Below, in pieces: positions 55,876-64,000 of a DNA stretch of 64,000 nt. Made by a program: the position numbers and the translations under genes. The notes beneath the pieces were generated by a model that was given only the letters and a program-made list of their open reading frames with translations, made no database searches and had not been told where the DNA came from. Origin of the DNA: Rugalucina vietnamica (taxonomy: Eukaryota; Mollusca; Bivalvia; Lucinida; Lucinidae); assembly GCA_964017185.1 (NCBI GenBank), contig OZ024876.1, positions 15,253,726-15,317,725 on the forward strand. The letters run 5' to 3'. Position 1 is the first letter of the stretch. Every line of letters starts with the position of its first letter.

Positions 55876-56034
55876 ATAGAATCCATCATGGGTGCCCAGT
55901 GGAGATAGGAAAATCCCAACCCGAGGGTCTACCGGTTCCAGTGGGAAACGAGGCTTGCCGAGTTTCCCACTGGAACGGGTGGACCCGAGGGTTGGGATTT
56001 TCCTTTCTTCACTGTGCACCCATGATCGATTCTT
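55876..56034. mobile_element. Foldback element in intron
   Basis: AGAATCCATCATGGGTGC at the left mirrors GCACCCATGATCGATTCT at the right. Inner arms GGAAAATCCCAACCCGAGGG and CCCTCGGGTTGGGATTTTCC, and CCAGTGGGAAAC with GTTTCCCACTGG, pair almost fully around GAGGCTTGCCGA. About 159 bp. Confidence 0.9.
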
Positions 56035-56448
56035 TTTCTTACAAACTCCGTTTAAATTTCCTTTACCGTTTACATCACCTGGTACCCTGCTTTACCACTA
56101 GTGAGTAGTGACATTTTGTATATTGCGGAAATGACGTCAAATGTAAATAAATCGTTGTCACAGTCGATAGAGATGTAATTTTGATTTTATTTTTATCTTA
56201 AAACGAGCGTGAATCAAGAATATTCGCTGTGAATTCACGCTAGTTTTGTCTGGTTTTGTTGAACACCATTGCTGAAAGCAGTTGCTTTGGCTAGAAACGA
56301 TCGAATTTAGCCTCATGTTTTTCTTATCTTTTATTAGAACATGACAGCGCTCATGAGCGGTGTAAGATAGATTTTGCTACTTGTCAGAAAATCACTGAAA
56401 ATCAGGGAATAAATCGATCTTTTCACAAGGGGTATGTAAGAAAAATCT

Positions 56449-56672
56449 GAGCCGCGATGCAAGAAAACTAGTCTTTGGGGTTTCCGATCAGGTCCCAAAC
56501 AAACCGACCTGTACAGTCATAGGAGCAGGCTAGAAGTTTGAAATTTCGGATTTAAGAAGAAGAGAAATTGTACTATCTGTGTAGTGAAAACAAAGGCATG
56601 ATCAGCTTCGCAGTAAGATCTGTGACTTTGTTTTCGCATAGGCAAAAATCCGGTTTTCTCACGATGCGGCTC
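56449..56672 (+). mobile_element. Family A MITE, copy 4 (reference copy)
   Basis: Family A: terminal inverted repeats GAGCCGCATC(A/G)TGAGAAAAC. Inside, in order: TTCGGGGTTTCCGA, CAGGCCCAAACAAACCGGCC-like, CTGTACAGTCAC, GGCTAGAAGTTTGAAATTTC, GAAATTGTACTATCTGTGTA, GCGAAAACAAAGGCGCTGAT, a small palindrome AGCTGTGCAGTTACTGCACA, TTTGTTTTCGCATA and the right terminus. About 225-235 bp, no ORF. The flanking target duplication is unclear. Five of the eight copies lie in introns of the leucine-rich-repeat gene. Confidence 0.88.
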
Positions 56673-56800
56673 CAGTCCCTTTACTTTCAATAATCTGTCT
56701 TGATTATCCCATGATGTGTAACCCAAAGAACATTTTTTTAAAAAGTGGCCATTTCGTGTTGAAAAATGATAATAATAATAATTCTATACTTTTCTTACAG

Positions 56801-56871
56801 TTGACGTGGAGAGAGCAGATATGTTTGACAAATACAAAAAGTATAAATACATGCCGATGGTGGATTCACGT
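56801..56871 (+). CDS. Leucine-rich-repeat gene, exon 2
   Basis: With the G carried over from exon 1 it reads VDVERADMFDKYKKYKYMPM then VDSR, ending at CGT|GTAAGT in phase 0. It contributes 24 charged residues, likely helical, linking the basic end of exon 1 to the repeats. Confidence 0.88.
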
Positions 56872-57258
56872 GTAAGTATGTTTATGCAACATGTTTATGA
56901 GAAACATTTCTTTAAGCAATGCATCATATCAGCTTCACAATCATATAATTTTTGACAAAATAAATTGTGCATTTCTCCAGAAAAATGTTCTGAAAGATTG
57001 TTTGTGAATATGGACAGTATTAAGACCAAACAGACATATTTAAAGCTATAATGCTATTATTATGTAGACTGGATAAGCCAACCTGCTCTGATATAGAAAA
57101 TGTGAAAGATTTAATAAAATGATTGCATAAAATTGGCATTAATGATGAATGTACCGGTATGCCTTGTTGGTGGAATCTGTCATAGAAGAATTTTGACTAA
57201 ATGGTAAAGTTTCTTGACCCTGTTTATAGAGAGACCTTGGTTTATGGTACTGATAAAT

Positions 57259-57491
57259 GGGCCACATGAAAAAACAGGATTTTTGCATATAAAGACGCAG
57301 ATCAGCTGTGCAGTAACTGCACAGCTGATCAGCATCTTTGTGTTGGCATCACACATTGTACTATCCCTCTTCTTCTTAAAGTTCGAAATTTCAACCTTCT
57401 ATCCTACTTTTGTGACTGTACAGGCTCATTTATGTCAGACCTGGTCAGAAAGACAGAAAGTCTGAGGAACATTTTTCTCATGTTGCGGCTC
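57259..57491 (-). mobile_element. Family A MITE, copy 5, reversed
   Basis: Reverse orientation: GCATATAAAGACGCAGATCA, the palindrome AGCTGTGCAGTAACTGCACA, the complement of GAAATTGTACTAT at 57357, and TTGCGGCTC at the right end. Confidence 0.85.
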
Positions 57492-57859
57492 AAACAATAA
57501 CAACCTCTGTCCATATTGTCCTTAACCCATATATGACGAATGGATTTTCCCATCATTATCAATTGGGTGAGTCAACTTTCATTTTTAGGGGTATTAAGAG
57601 TGATTTTAAGTTTTATCTCATTTTTCGATGAAATTCCTCCAAGCAAACAGAATAGCCCCAGATGGGACGCCGCGTTCTGCGGCGTCACATCTGGGGCTAT
57701 GCTGTTTGCCTATGTCCCATAAAAGGGACGCCAGGCTTAAATGAGTTAAGCAGGACACATTTACCCCCATAGTACTGGTTGAGGGCTCAAGAAGGCATTA
57801 ATTGCAGCCTGCATGACTGAAAAGATGTTGACTGTGGGATCATAAGGGTTACTACACTA

Positions 57860-58100
57860 CGAAAACTTGCCCATGCAATATACAGAAAAAAATTTCATAT
57901 GTAAAAATGAAAATGTTCAGTAGAAAATGTTTGATATTTTTCTTATTTTTGCTCAAAACATAGATTGTTTGTACACATTAGAACCGCCTCGAAGAGTACC
58001 CACAATCTATGTTTTGAAGCAAACAAATAGCTATACCCCTGCAAACCCCAGTTTTAGTATATAAAAGTGGGGTTTAAGGGGTTATACTTTTCATGTTTTC
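57860..58100 (+). mobile_element. Family B MITE, copy 5
   Basis: CGAAAACTTGCCCATGCAAT start, shortened inner palindrome, GCTATACCCCTGCAAACCCC, TATATAAAAGTGGGG and a TCATGTTTTC end. Confidence 0.88.
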
Positions 58101-58190
58101 CTGATGATCTTTGCTGTAGTCCGAGTCATTTGTATACCATCACATGCAAAAACTTGTTGTCCTCAGAGAGTATCAACAGTAAGATAAATT

Positions 58191-58418
58191 GAGCCTGTAC
58201 ATGAGATAACCAACAATTTGGGTTCCGACCAGGTCCTAATCAGGCTGTTCAGTCACAGACGATGGTTTGAGGCTGGACATTTTGGATTTAGAAAGTAAAG
58301 TAATTCTACTATCCGTGTAGCAAAAACAAAAGCACTGATCAGCTTCGCAGTTACTGCAAACCTGATCTGCGCCTTTGTTTTCGCCTATGCAGATTGTTGG
58401 TTTCCCATACAGTGGCTC
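58191..58418 (+). mobile_element. Family A MITE, copy 6
   Basis: GAGCCTGTACATGAGATAAC start and CAGTGGCTC end, ATTCTACTATCCGTGTAG and CGCCTTTGTTTTCGCCTATG inside. More diverged than copy 4. Confidence 0.8.
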
Positions 58419-58508
58419 AATTAATCTCTTGATCTGGCAGTCAGTCCACCAAGACACAATATGGCTGTCAATATACTCGGTTTTCTGCAGCTTTTTTAAT
58501 GTTTCCAG

Positions 58509-58644
58509 GAATATTTACGGACTCTGAGAGCAGAGATCGTCTCCATAAGTTTTGACGGTATAGAACAACTCACAGATGCCTTCCTCTTCAGTCTTCATCA
58601 TTGTAAGCTGTCACTGAACAGCCTTAGATGGATCTCCATGTCAG
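58509..58644 (+). CDS. Leucine-rich-repeat gene, exon 3
   Basis: Phase 0 start after TTTCCAG: EYLRTLRAEIVSISFDGIEQ, LTDAFLFSLHHCKLSLNSLR and WISMSG, ending TCAG|GTGAGC in phase 1. The spacing LTDAFLFSL..C..LNSLRWISMSG is that of the cysteine-containing leucine-rich repeats of F-box/AMN1 proteins. The repeat continues across the intron. Confidence 0.88.
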
Positions 58645-58664
58645 GTGAGCTCTATAAAACATTA

Positions 58665-58870
58665 CGAAAACTTGCCCATGCAATATACAGATTTCTTTTC
58701 GGTTGTAAAAATGAAAATTTTGTCAGAAAAATCCTGATTGCCTAGTCGGTACTAATGAGTACCCACAATCTATGTTTTGGAGCAAAAATAAAAAAAAATA
58801 GGTATACCCCTACATACCCCAGTTTTGCTATATAAAAGTGGGTTTCAAAGGGTTACACGGACATGTTTTC
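58665..58870 (+). mobile_element. Family B MITE, copy 6, 20 bp from a splice donor
   Basis: CGAAAACTTGCCCATGCAAT start, ACGGACATGTTTTC end. The left half of the inner palindrome is deleted. It begins 20 bp after the GT of exon 3. Confidence 0.88.
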
Positions 58871-58911
58871 CTGATGTAAGGATTTTTGAGGTCACAATAG
58901 ATTTCATGATG

Positions 58912-59095
58912 TCTGGGCTGGATAGCATAGTAGGTAACACATTCACTTGTTACCTCTGCAGTTAGTGTTCAAATCATGGTCATAGCATGTGTTAGGGTAT
59001 TGGTCGCCTGTCCATGGTCTGTGGTTTTCCGCAGGTTCTCCAGTTTCCTCCACCACGTTTGACCATACAGCGTCAGCATCTGCACCTTCAAGAAC
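58912..59095 (+). mobile_element. tRNA-derived SINE
   Basis: GCTGGATAGCATAGTAGGTA is a tRNA-like head with an A box and GTGTTCAAATCATGG a B box 45-50 bp later. The body ends GGTTTTCCGCAGGTTCTCCA then GTTTCCTCCACCAC, typical of invertebrate tRNA SINEs. No clear poly-A or simple tail. Confidence 0.6.
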
Positions 59096-59254
59096 AGGCG
59101 CATAAGTTCCCTTAGCTTTCTGTGTATTAGAAGTAAAATAAGTAGAGTTGAAAGTGGTTTTTTTTAATTGAACAAGGGGAAGTATATAAGAAATAAGAAC
59201 AGAGCTCTGTTTAGATCATGAATATTTCTGAGCTCTCAGAATATACTCACATAT

Positions 59255-59489
59255 GATCCGCGACGTGAGAAAACTGGTCTTCTGGGTTTCCGACCAGGCC
59301 CGAACCAAACAGGCCTGTACAGTCACTGAAGATGGCTAGACGCTTGAAATTTCAGATTTAAGAAGAGAAATTGTACTATCTGTGTAGCGAAAACAAAGGT
59401 GCTGATCAGCTTCACAGTTAATGGGAAGCTTAATCTGTGCCTTTGTTTTTGCATAGGCGAAAATCCCATTATCTCGCGAATGCGGCTTA
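59255..59489 (+). mobile_element. Family A MITE, copy 7
   Basis: CCGCGACGTGAGAAAACTGG start, GCGAATGCGGCTT end. Internal blocks are all present. Confidence 0.88.
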
Positions 59490-59672
59490 TATTTTAAAAG
59501 ACATAAAGATTATAACTATGGATTGATGCACAATAGTTGCTTGATCTCACCTCCATCTAACCTACTCCCGCTCTTTTCATATCAATGGAAGGAGCTGATA
59601 ACATGCAGAAAACTCTTAAGAACATCATACCTTTTAGAAAATAAGGTTTATAACTTACCTTCAATATTTCAG

Positions 59673-59737
59673 GATGCTATAACATCACAGACGAAGGAGT
59701 GTACTGGATAACACAGGCTTTTCCTACTCTGAGAGAG
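59673..59737 (+). CDS. Leucine-rich-repeat gene, exon 4
   Basis: With the G from exon 3: GCYNITDEGVYWITQAFPTL then RE, ending GAG|GTAAAA in phase 0. SG-C-YNITDEGV is the classic start of an AMN1-type repeat (C..ITD.GV). The donor is weaker than the others (GTAAAATG), and family A copy 8 begins 7 bp after it. Confidence 0.88.
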
Positions 59738-59744
59738 GTAAAAT

Positions 59745-59978
59745 GAGTCCCGTCATGAGGAAACCAGTCTTCGGGGTTTCCAACCAGCTCCCACACAAAC
59801 CGGCCTGTACAGTCACAGAAGAAAGCTTGAACCTTGAAAGTTTGGATCTAGGTAGAGGAGGAATTGTACTATTCCTGTAGCGAAAACAAAGGCGCTGATC
59901 ACCTGTGCAGTTACTGCACAGCTGATCTACGTCTTTGTTTTTGCATAGGCAAATATACAGATTCTCATGATGGAGCTC
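59745..59978 (+). mobile_element. Family A MITE, copy 8, 7 bp from a splice donor
   Basis: GAGTCCCGTCATGAGGAAAC start, TCATGATGGAGCTC end. The inner palindrome AGCTG..CAGTTACTGCACAGCT is intact. Confidence 0.88.
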
Positions 59979-60420
59979 AAATAATCTCTTCATTATGTGA
60001 CTACATCCATGTAGTGTAATACATGTATGAGGGATGATCAACAAATATGGAGAAAATGTTGGAAAATAAGTTTGCATTGATTAATTGCAATTTAATTTTA
60101 AAGCAAATTCTTTTGGTTGGAATGAAAGTGTATGTTCTAGTGGCTGATAATGGTTTTTCAGTCATTTTCCATTTGTTTAAGTGTAGTTGAAATATTTTCT
60201 TGGCACATTTGAGCACTTAATTAGTTTTTTGCAATAGGGCTGTGGCAAGATAAAATGGACAAAAAGTGTTTCCTGGGTGTCAATTTTTCAACTTGTTCAA
60301 ATCATCACCTCTTTAGCACTATGTTATAGCCTAATCACTGCCATAACCAGAGATGGTAATGAGAAGATAACTTTTTGCAATATTTGCTGACAGTGTCTTT
60401 TTTTCGAGATGAACCCCTGA
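59979..60420. other. Intron 4 sequence, nothing recognised
   Basis: AT-rich intronic sequence with no identifiable repeat or exon. Confidence 0.5.
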
Positions 60421-60423
60421 AAA

Positions 60424-61576
60424 CTCTTCGGACGCTACAACCACCTTTTAAAGCCAATAACTGAAAGAATGAAAACTGTGTTGTTTGTCTTTTCATGTTT
60501 TATTATAAGTTTAGTCCTTCATCCAAAAAACAAACATGGACCAAAGTTGCTTTGAATTTGCTTATGTATTTAATTTCCACATCTTTTGAAGTACTGTATC
60601 AAAGTAACATTTTTTATAGTTTTTTTTTAGGTTAGTTCTGAGAGAAGTGAATGCAAACATCTGTCTTACTCAAGGATGCGTTGTTGGTATTGTTTTCTCT
60701 GACATACAACCCAAACCTTTCCAAAAGATATTGGGAAATTTTTTTTGTAAAGCATTACAGTCAGCTCTTCGGATGATACAAATGCTCTTCGGACAATACA
60801 CAATGCTCTTCGGATGATACACAATGCTCTTCGGATAATACACAATGCTCTTCGGATGATACAGCTTTTGAATCAATTTCATGATTTTTTCATAATTTAC
60901 ACCATAAAGCTACTTGATAGATATCTTACATTATTATAAAAGCTTCTTTTTTCCATTTTAATCTTTTTAAAAATTGTAAGTGAACTCTTCGGACGATACA
61001 TAGAACTCTTCGGATGATACAATTCAAGAGCTGTATCGTCCGAAGAGTACTATGTATCGTCCGAAGAGCTCTTCGGATGATACAAACCCAAGAATGATAT
61101 AGATTTTAATACATGCATCTATTATTTAAATAAAACCAAAGCATAACAGTGATCACTCATATGTTTCCTAATTCATCACTGCATATTAATTTTATATGAT
61201 TTTTATATGTGTGTCCTAAGAATGAACTTAGGAGGCCGAATTTCTAAAAATCATTTTTTCAAAGTTCAGCATACTATGATAGAAGATTTTTGGCTTACAA
61301 ATCATCACATCTTAATTTGTGAAAAGCTTAGGTAAAAAAACAAAATAGAGAAACAGAGAACAAAATCACAGACCAACATTTTGTGAAAAGCACTCTTCGG
61401 ATGATACAAAAATTTGTTTCGGACACATATCGGCAACAATGTTTTCCGAAGGTTTACACAGAGCAAAAAAATTCCTTGTGTTCTTATACTGTTTTTCATC
61501 TACCATTAAAAAAAGGTAAAATGAACTGTTTATAACTTTGTGCGTAAGAGAAAACAGCCACTCTTCGAATGATACA
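60424..61576. repeat. Intronic cluster of CTCTTCGGATGATACA motifs
   Basis: Thirteen copies of CTCTTCGGA(T/C)GATACA with small changes begin at 60424, 60765, 60785, 60806, 60827, 60848, 60985, 61006, 61032 (reverse), 61053 (reverse), 61069, 61393 and 61561. Five form a regular array with a period of 20-21 bp. The set at 60985-61084 has two forward and two reversed copies and can fold. The others are isolated in unrelated sequence. All are inside intron 4 of the leucine-rich-repeat gene. Confidence 0.92.
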
Positions 61577-61579
61577 TGC

Positions 61580-62317
61580 CGTTTTGGACACCCTAAAAAT
61601 AGCATATAAAAAGTGATATCAATTTTCCTCTTAGTAGTCAGCTTTCCAAAGCCTGAAGTATAAAAAAAGACATGTCATGACTATTACATACCACAGTTTC
61701 AATTACACAATTCATATATTTGGTATTTTTATAATGGTTTATAAAAAGCTATCAAATTTTGAAAATCTTTTTGTAACATCTGACCACAAATGTTCAAACG
61801 TTTGTCATATGAGCATCAGTTGCCATAAAATTATGAACAATATATCAAAACAAACATCAGTAATATCTCCAGGTTATAAAGCTATATATGTGCTGCTTTG
61901 GAGCTAGATAAGGGTTAAAAAATGCAAATGAAATTTGTTAAAAATATACAGGAAACATTGTACACTCAAAATTTAGCCATTTTAAGGCATTTGTTTTGAT
62001 ATTTCATCGCAGGCACTAAATCAAAATTATTGGATTTGTCTTTCCAGTTTGCTACCACCATGTACCACTATCTGAGGCATAAACTGTCTCTATATCTCAA
62101 AGCATTGTTTTTGTACATATGAAAAGGTTGAAATGACCATTTCATCTTGCCACAGCCCAATAATCTGCTGCAAAAATTTTGATCATTGGTTGACAAAAAT
62201 AAAATTCTGGCCGAAAACATTTTTGATTAGGGGTTTTCTGTACAAAAATCTCATGGAATGGAAGTAATTTCCTATAAAAAATGAAATTCCTGGTAATTTG
62301 TAATGATTGCTTCATCA
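61580..62317. other. Intron 4 sequence, nothing recognised
   Basis: AT-rich; no exon fits the reading phase. Confidence 0.5.
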
Positions 62318-62532
62318 CGAAAACATGTCCGTGTAATGTATACCCCCTTAAACCCCACTTTTATATAGTAAAACTGGGGTTTGCAGGGGTATACCTATTT
62401 TTCTTATTTTTGCTCCAAAACATAGATTGTGGGTACATGTTAGAACCGCCTCAAATACCAAAAATTTTCTACTTAAATTTTTCATTTTTTACAACTTTAA
62501 AAACCTCTGTATATTGCATGGGCAAGTTTTCG
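62318..62532 (-). mobile_element. Family B MITE, copy 7, reversed
   Basis: CGAAAACATGTCCGTGTAAT at the left (normally the right end), GGGGTATACC, one half of the inner palindrome, then GTATATTGCATGGGCAAGTT and TTCG at the right. Confidence 0.88.
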
Positions 62533-62942
62533 TAATGTTGAAATGATTATAATGTGGCACAAAAGGCTTACCGGAGACCAAATCTTCAGGATCAAGGAAA
62601 CATTTTCAAAAAAAACAACAACAACAAAAAAAAACATTTTGATCATCATCCATTATCTCCTTTGCCAATGAAAAATCCCTATTCAAAATTCATTTCTGGC
62701 TAAAAAAGTACTTTATCTGCGGACAGATTTGCAAAATGTTTGCAGGCTCTGTTTGGACAAGCTAACATCAATATACTCCTACCGTCCTAGAGATAAAAAA
62801 TATTGACAAAAATTTTCACTATAATTTTATAGTTGAGAAAAGAAATAATAATCATGTGTACATGTGTAAGGCTTCACCAGAGTATCATCACTTTGTGTTA
62901 CCATTAAAACACTTCTATGTACTTTTTGTTTATTTGTTGTAG

Positions 62943-63066
62943 ATCTTTCTGATGGGTTGCAGAAAAGTGACCGAAAAGGCTGTGTACTATCTTAAGTCCT
63001 TGAATGAACTAAGGACAATAGATGTACGAGGGACTGATGTTGGGATTGTACCCACTGACCTAAAAG
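62943..63066 (+). CDS. Leucine-rich-repeat gene, exon 5
   Basis: After acceptor TTGTTGTAG: IFLMGCRKVTEKAVYYLKSL, NELRTIDVRGTDVGIVPTDL and KG, ending at G|GTAACC in phase 1. Joined to exon 4, LREIFLMGCRKVTEKAVYYL is a textbook repeat, so no exon is missing between them. The last repeat is shorter (VRGTDVGIVPTDL), like those that cap a leucine-rich-repeat block. The five exons give 313 residues in one frame. The gene continues beyond 64000. Confidence 0.88.
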
Positions 63067-64000
63067 GTAACCTGAAAGCCATTGTACTTTAGGCCATAAT
63101 AAATTAATTCCCAGATTTTCATCCCCCACCCTATCCAGGGTTGCCAAGGTCAGGGTAAAAAGTCTGGGAAACACTCCTGTATCCATCGCCAAAATATAGC
63201 TCCAATGGAGCTGGCACAATTGGGCAATAAATCTCAGAAAATATCTTGTAGCTTTCAGCTTTTATCATCATTATCAGTAAACTGTGAAAATAACAAGAGC
63301 AAGAGTCTGCAGGTGTACGATATCAGATTTCTTGAGGTTTCAGATTTTTTTCTTCTCTCTTGGACCATTTTGTGTTAGAAATTTCATATTTCAAGTCTGT
63401 GGGTACTTATTTATATGGTTACTCACAATTGTGGGTATTTAAAATTTGGGAGCACTTTTAAATTTCTTTAAGCTTTTTATACTTATTTTCTCAAGTTTTG
63501 GGCAGGTAAATTTTGTGGTCTTCAACTTTGTTGCATTTGGTACTAAAATATGTGGGTATTCAAAAGTGTGGATGATCAAATTTTGTAGGCCCTGAAAATT
63601 GGTGGCAATTAGAAGATATAGATATTTTAGCAAGATGTTATTACATAAAGTTGAGGCACTCGAAATATTTATGAGTCTTCAAATTTGCGTGTATTCAATA
63701 TAAGTGGGTATTCAAAAGTGCATGTAAATATTTTGGGGTATTGAAAATGTTAGAACTATATTGTCTTGTTACAAAAAGCATGGGCAAGTTATGTTGGTCT
63801 TCACTGTAAGAATGTTCACAAAATTCAATCCCACAAAATTGTGGGTATACAAAATAAGCTGGGTCCTAAAATTATGAGTCAAGACTTAAACTGTTCGTAT
63901 GAAACTGGTGTGGTCTTGGGGTTCTCATGGAATCGTTGGTGTTCAAGTTATTTGTATGTACAAAGTGTATTCATAAATTAAAGAATTTCACACTCTGTGT
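63067..64000. other. Intron 5 (partial), with GTGGGTATT-like repeats
   Basis: TGTGGGTATT, GTGGGTATTCAAAAGTG and similar short motifs recur between about 63398 and 63850 with no fixed period. No exon recognised before the window ends. Confidence 0.5.

Larger units (their letters stand above)
55379..56800 (+). other. Intron 1 of the leucine-rich-repeat gene
   Basis: GT at 55379, AG at 56799-56800 (TTTCTTACAG). Contains the foldback element at 55876 and the family A copy at 56449. Confidence 0.85.
56872..58508 (+). other. Intron 2 of the leucine-rich-repeat gene
   Basis: GTAAGT donor, TTTCCAG acceptor. Besides three transposon copies it holds an inverted pair around 57649-57712 (AGCCCCAGATG..GGGACGCC / CATCTGGGGCT). 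Confidence 0.85.

Noticed and set aside
60765-60863. CRISPR-like array of 21-bp spaced repeats
   Set aside because: Repeat period is too short for spacers, the DNA is eukaryotic, and there are no cas genes.
54835-63066. A missing exon in the 3.2-kb intron between exons 4 and 5
   Set aside because: Exon 4 and exon 5 join in phase into a single canonical leucine-rich repeat, so no residues are lacking.

Overview
The window is animal nuclear DNA, dominated by repeats and poor in genes. Introns with GT/AG borders, a 2A-bearing non-LTR retrotransposon, tRNA-derived SINEs, many small inverted-repeat transposons and a tandem-repeat element whose ends read AGCTCACCTGAGCC / GGTGAGCT all point to a mollusc, most likely a marine bivalve. 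That assignment rests on remembered repeat types, not on a search.

Host genes. Three pieces can be defended. (1) At 8881-9989 (minus strand) lies the main body of a galactose-3-O-sulfotransferase-like gene; it is broken by two single-base frameshifts, one inside the phosphosulfate-binding loop. (2) At 54788-63066 (plus strand) five exons join in frame into a protein with an acidic, duplicated N-terminus, a proline-rich stretch and leucine-rich repeats of the F-box/AMN1 type; the gene runs off the right edge. (3) At about 52431-52612 (minus strand) there is a possible single exon with a good splice donor, of unknown family.

Mobile DNA. An apparently intact 1178-residue endonuclease/reverse transcriptase ORF of the CR1/L2/Jockey type (26394-29930, minus) carries a 2A-like GDIELNPGP motif near its N-terminus. 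A second, decayed retrotransposon (about 21144-25220, minus) is split by a 2.67-kb Helitron-like tandem-repeat element (22250-24916). Further copies of that element lie at 48349-50047 and, diverged and reversed, at 13326-14325. Two other retrotransposon fragments sit at 17425-17600 and 50470-50915. Small non-autonomous families include family A (8 copies, ends GAGCCGC), family B (7 copies, ends CGAAAAC), a TA-flanked MITE (11812-12165), a 655-bp element with a CCCCGGTTTA-like core (42488-43142), foldback elements (978-1145, 38695-38784, 52638-53538, 55876-56034) and several SINE pieces.

Satellites. Two large arrays of a 30-bp monomer built on GTTGGATGAGTTGGATAA lie in opposite orientation, 31760-37295 and 43648-47760, with a 6.4-kb spacer. 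They are the most striking structure here. Degenerate (ACCT)n covers 20167-20955, (TATG)n arrays occur at 678-746 and 30312-30652, and shorter microsatellites are scattered. The long open frames in these arrays follow from repeat periods divisible by three and are not called as genes.

Layout: 0-8.4 kb MITEs, SINEs and duplications; 8.4-10.3 kb sulfotransferase; 10.4-16.5 kb nested inverted and direct repeats; 16.5-21 kb simple repeats and LINE debris; 21-30 kb two LINEs and the Helitron-like element; 30-48 kb satellites and spacer; 48-54 kb transposons; 54-63 kb the leucine-rich-repeat gene, with transposons filling its introns.
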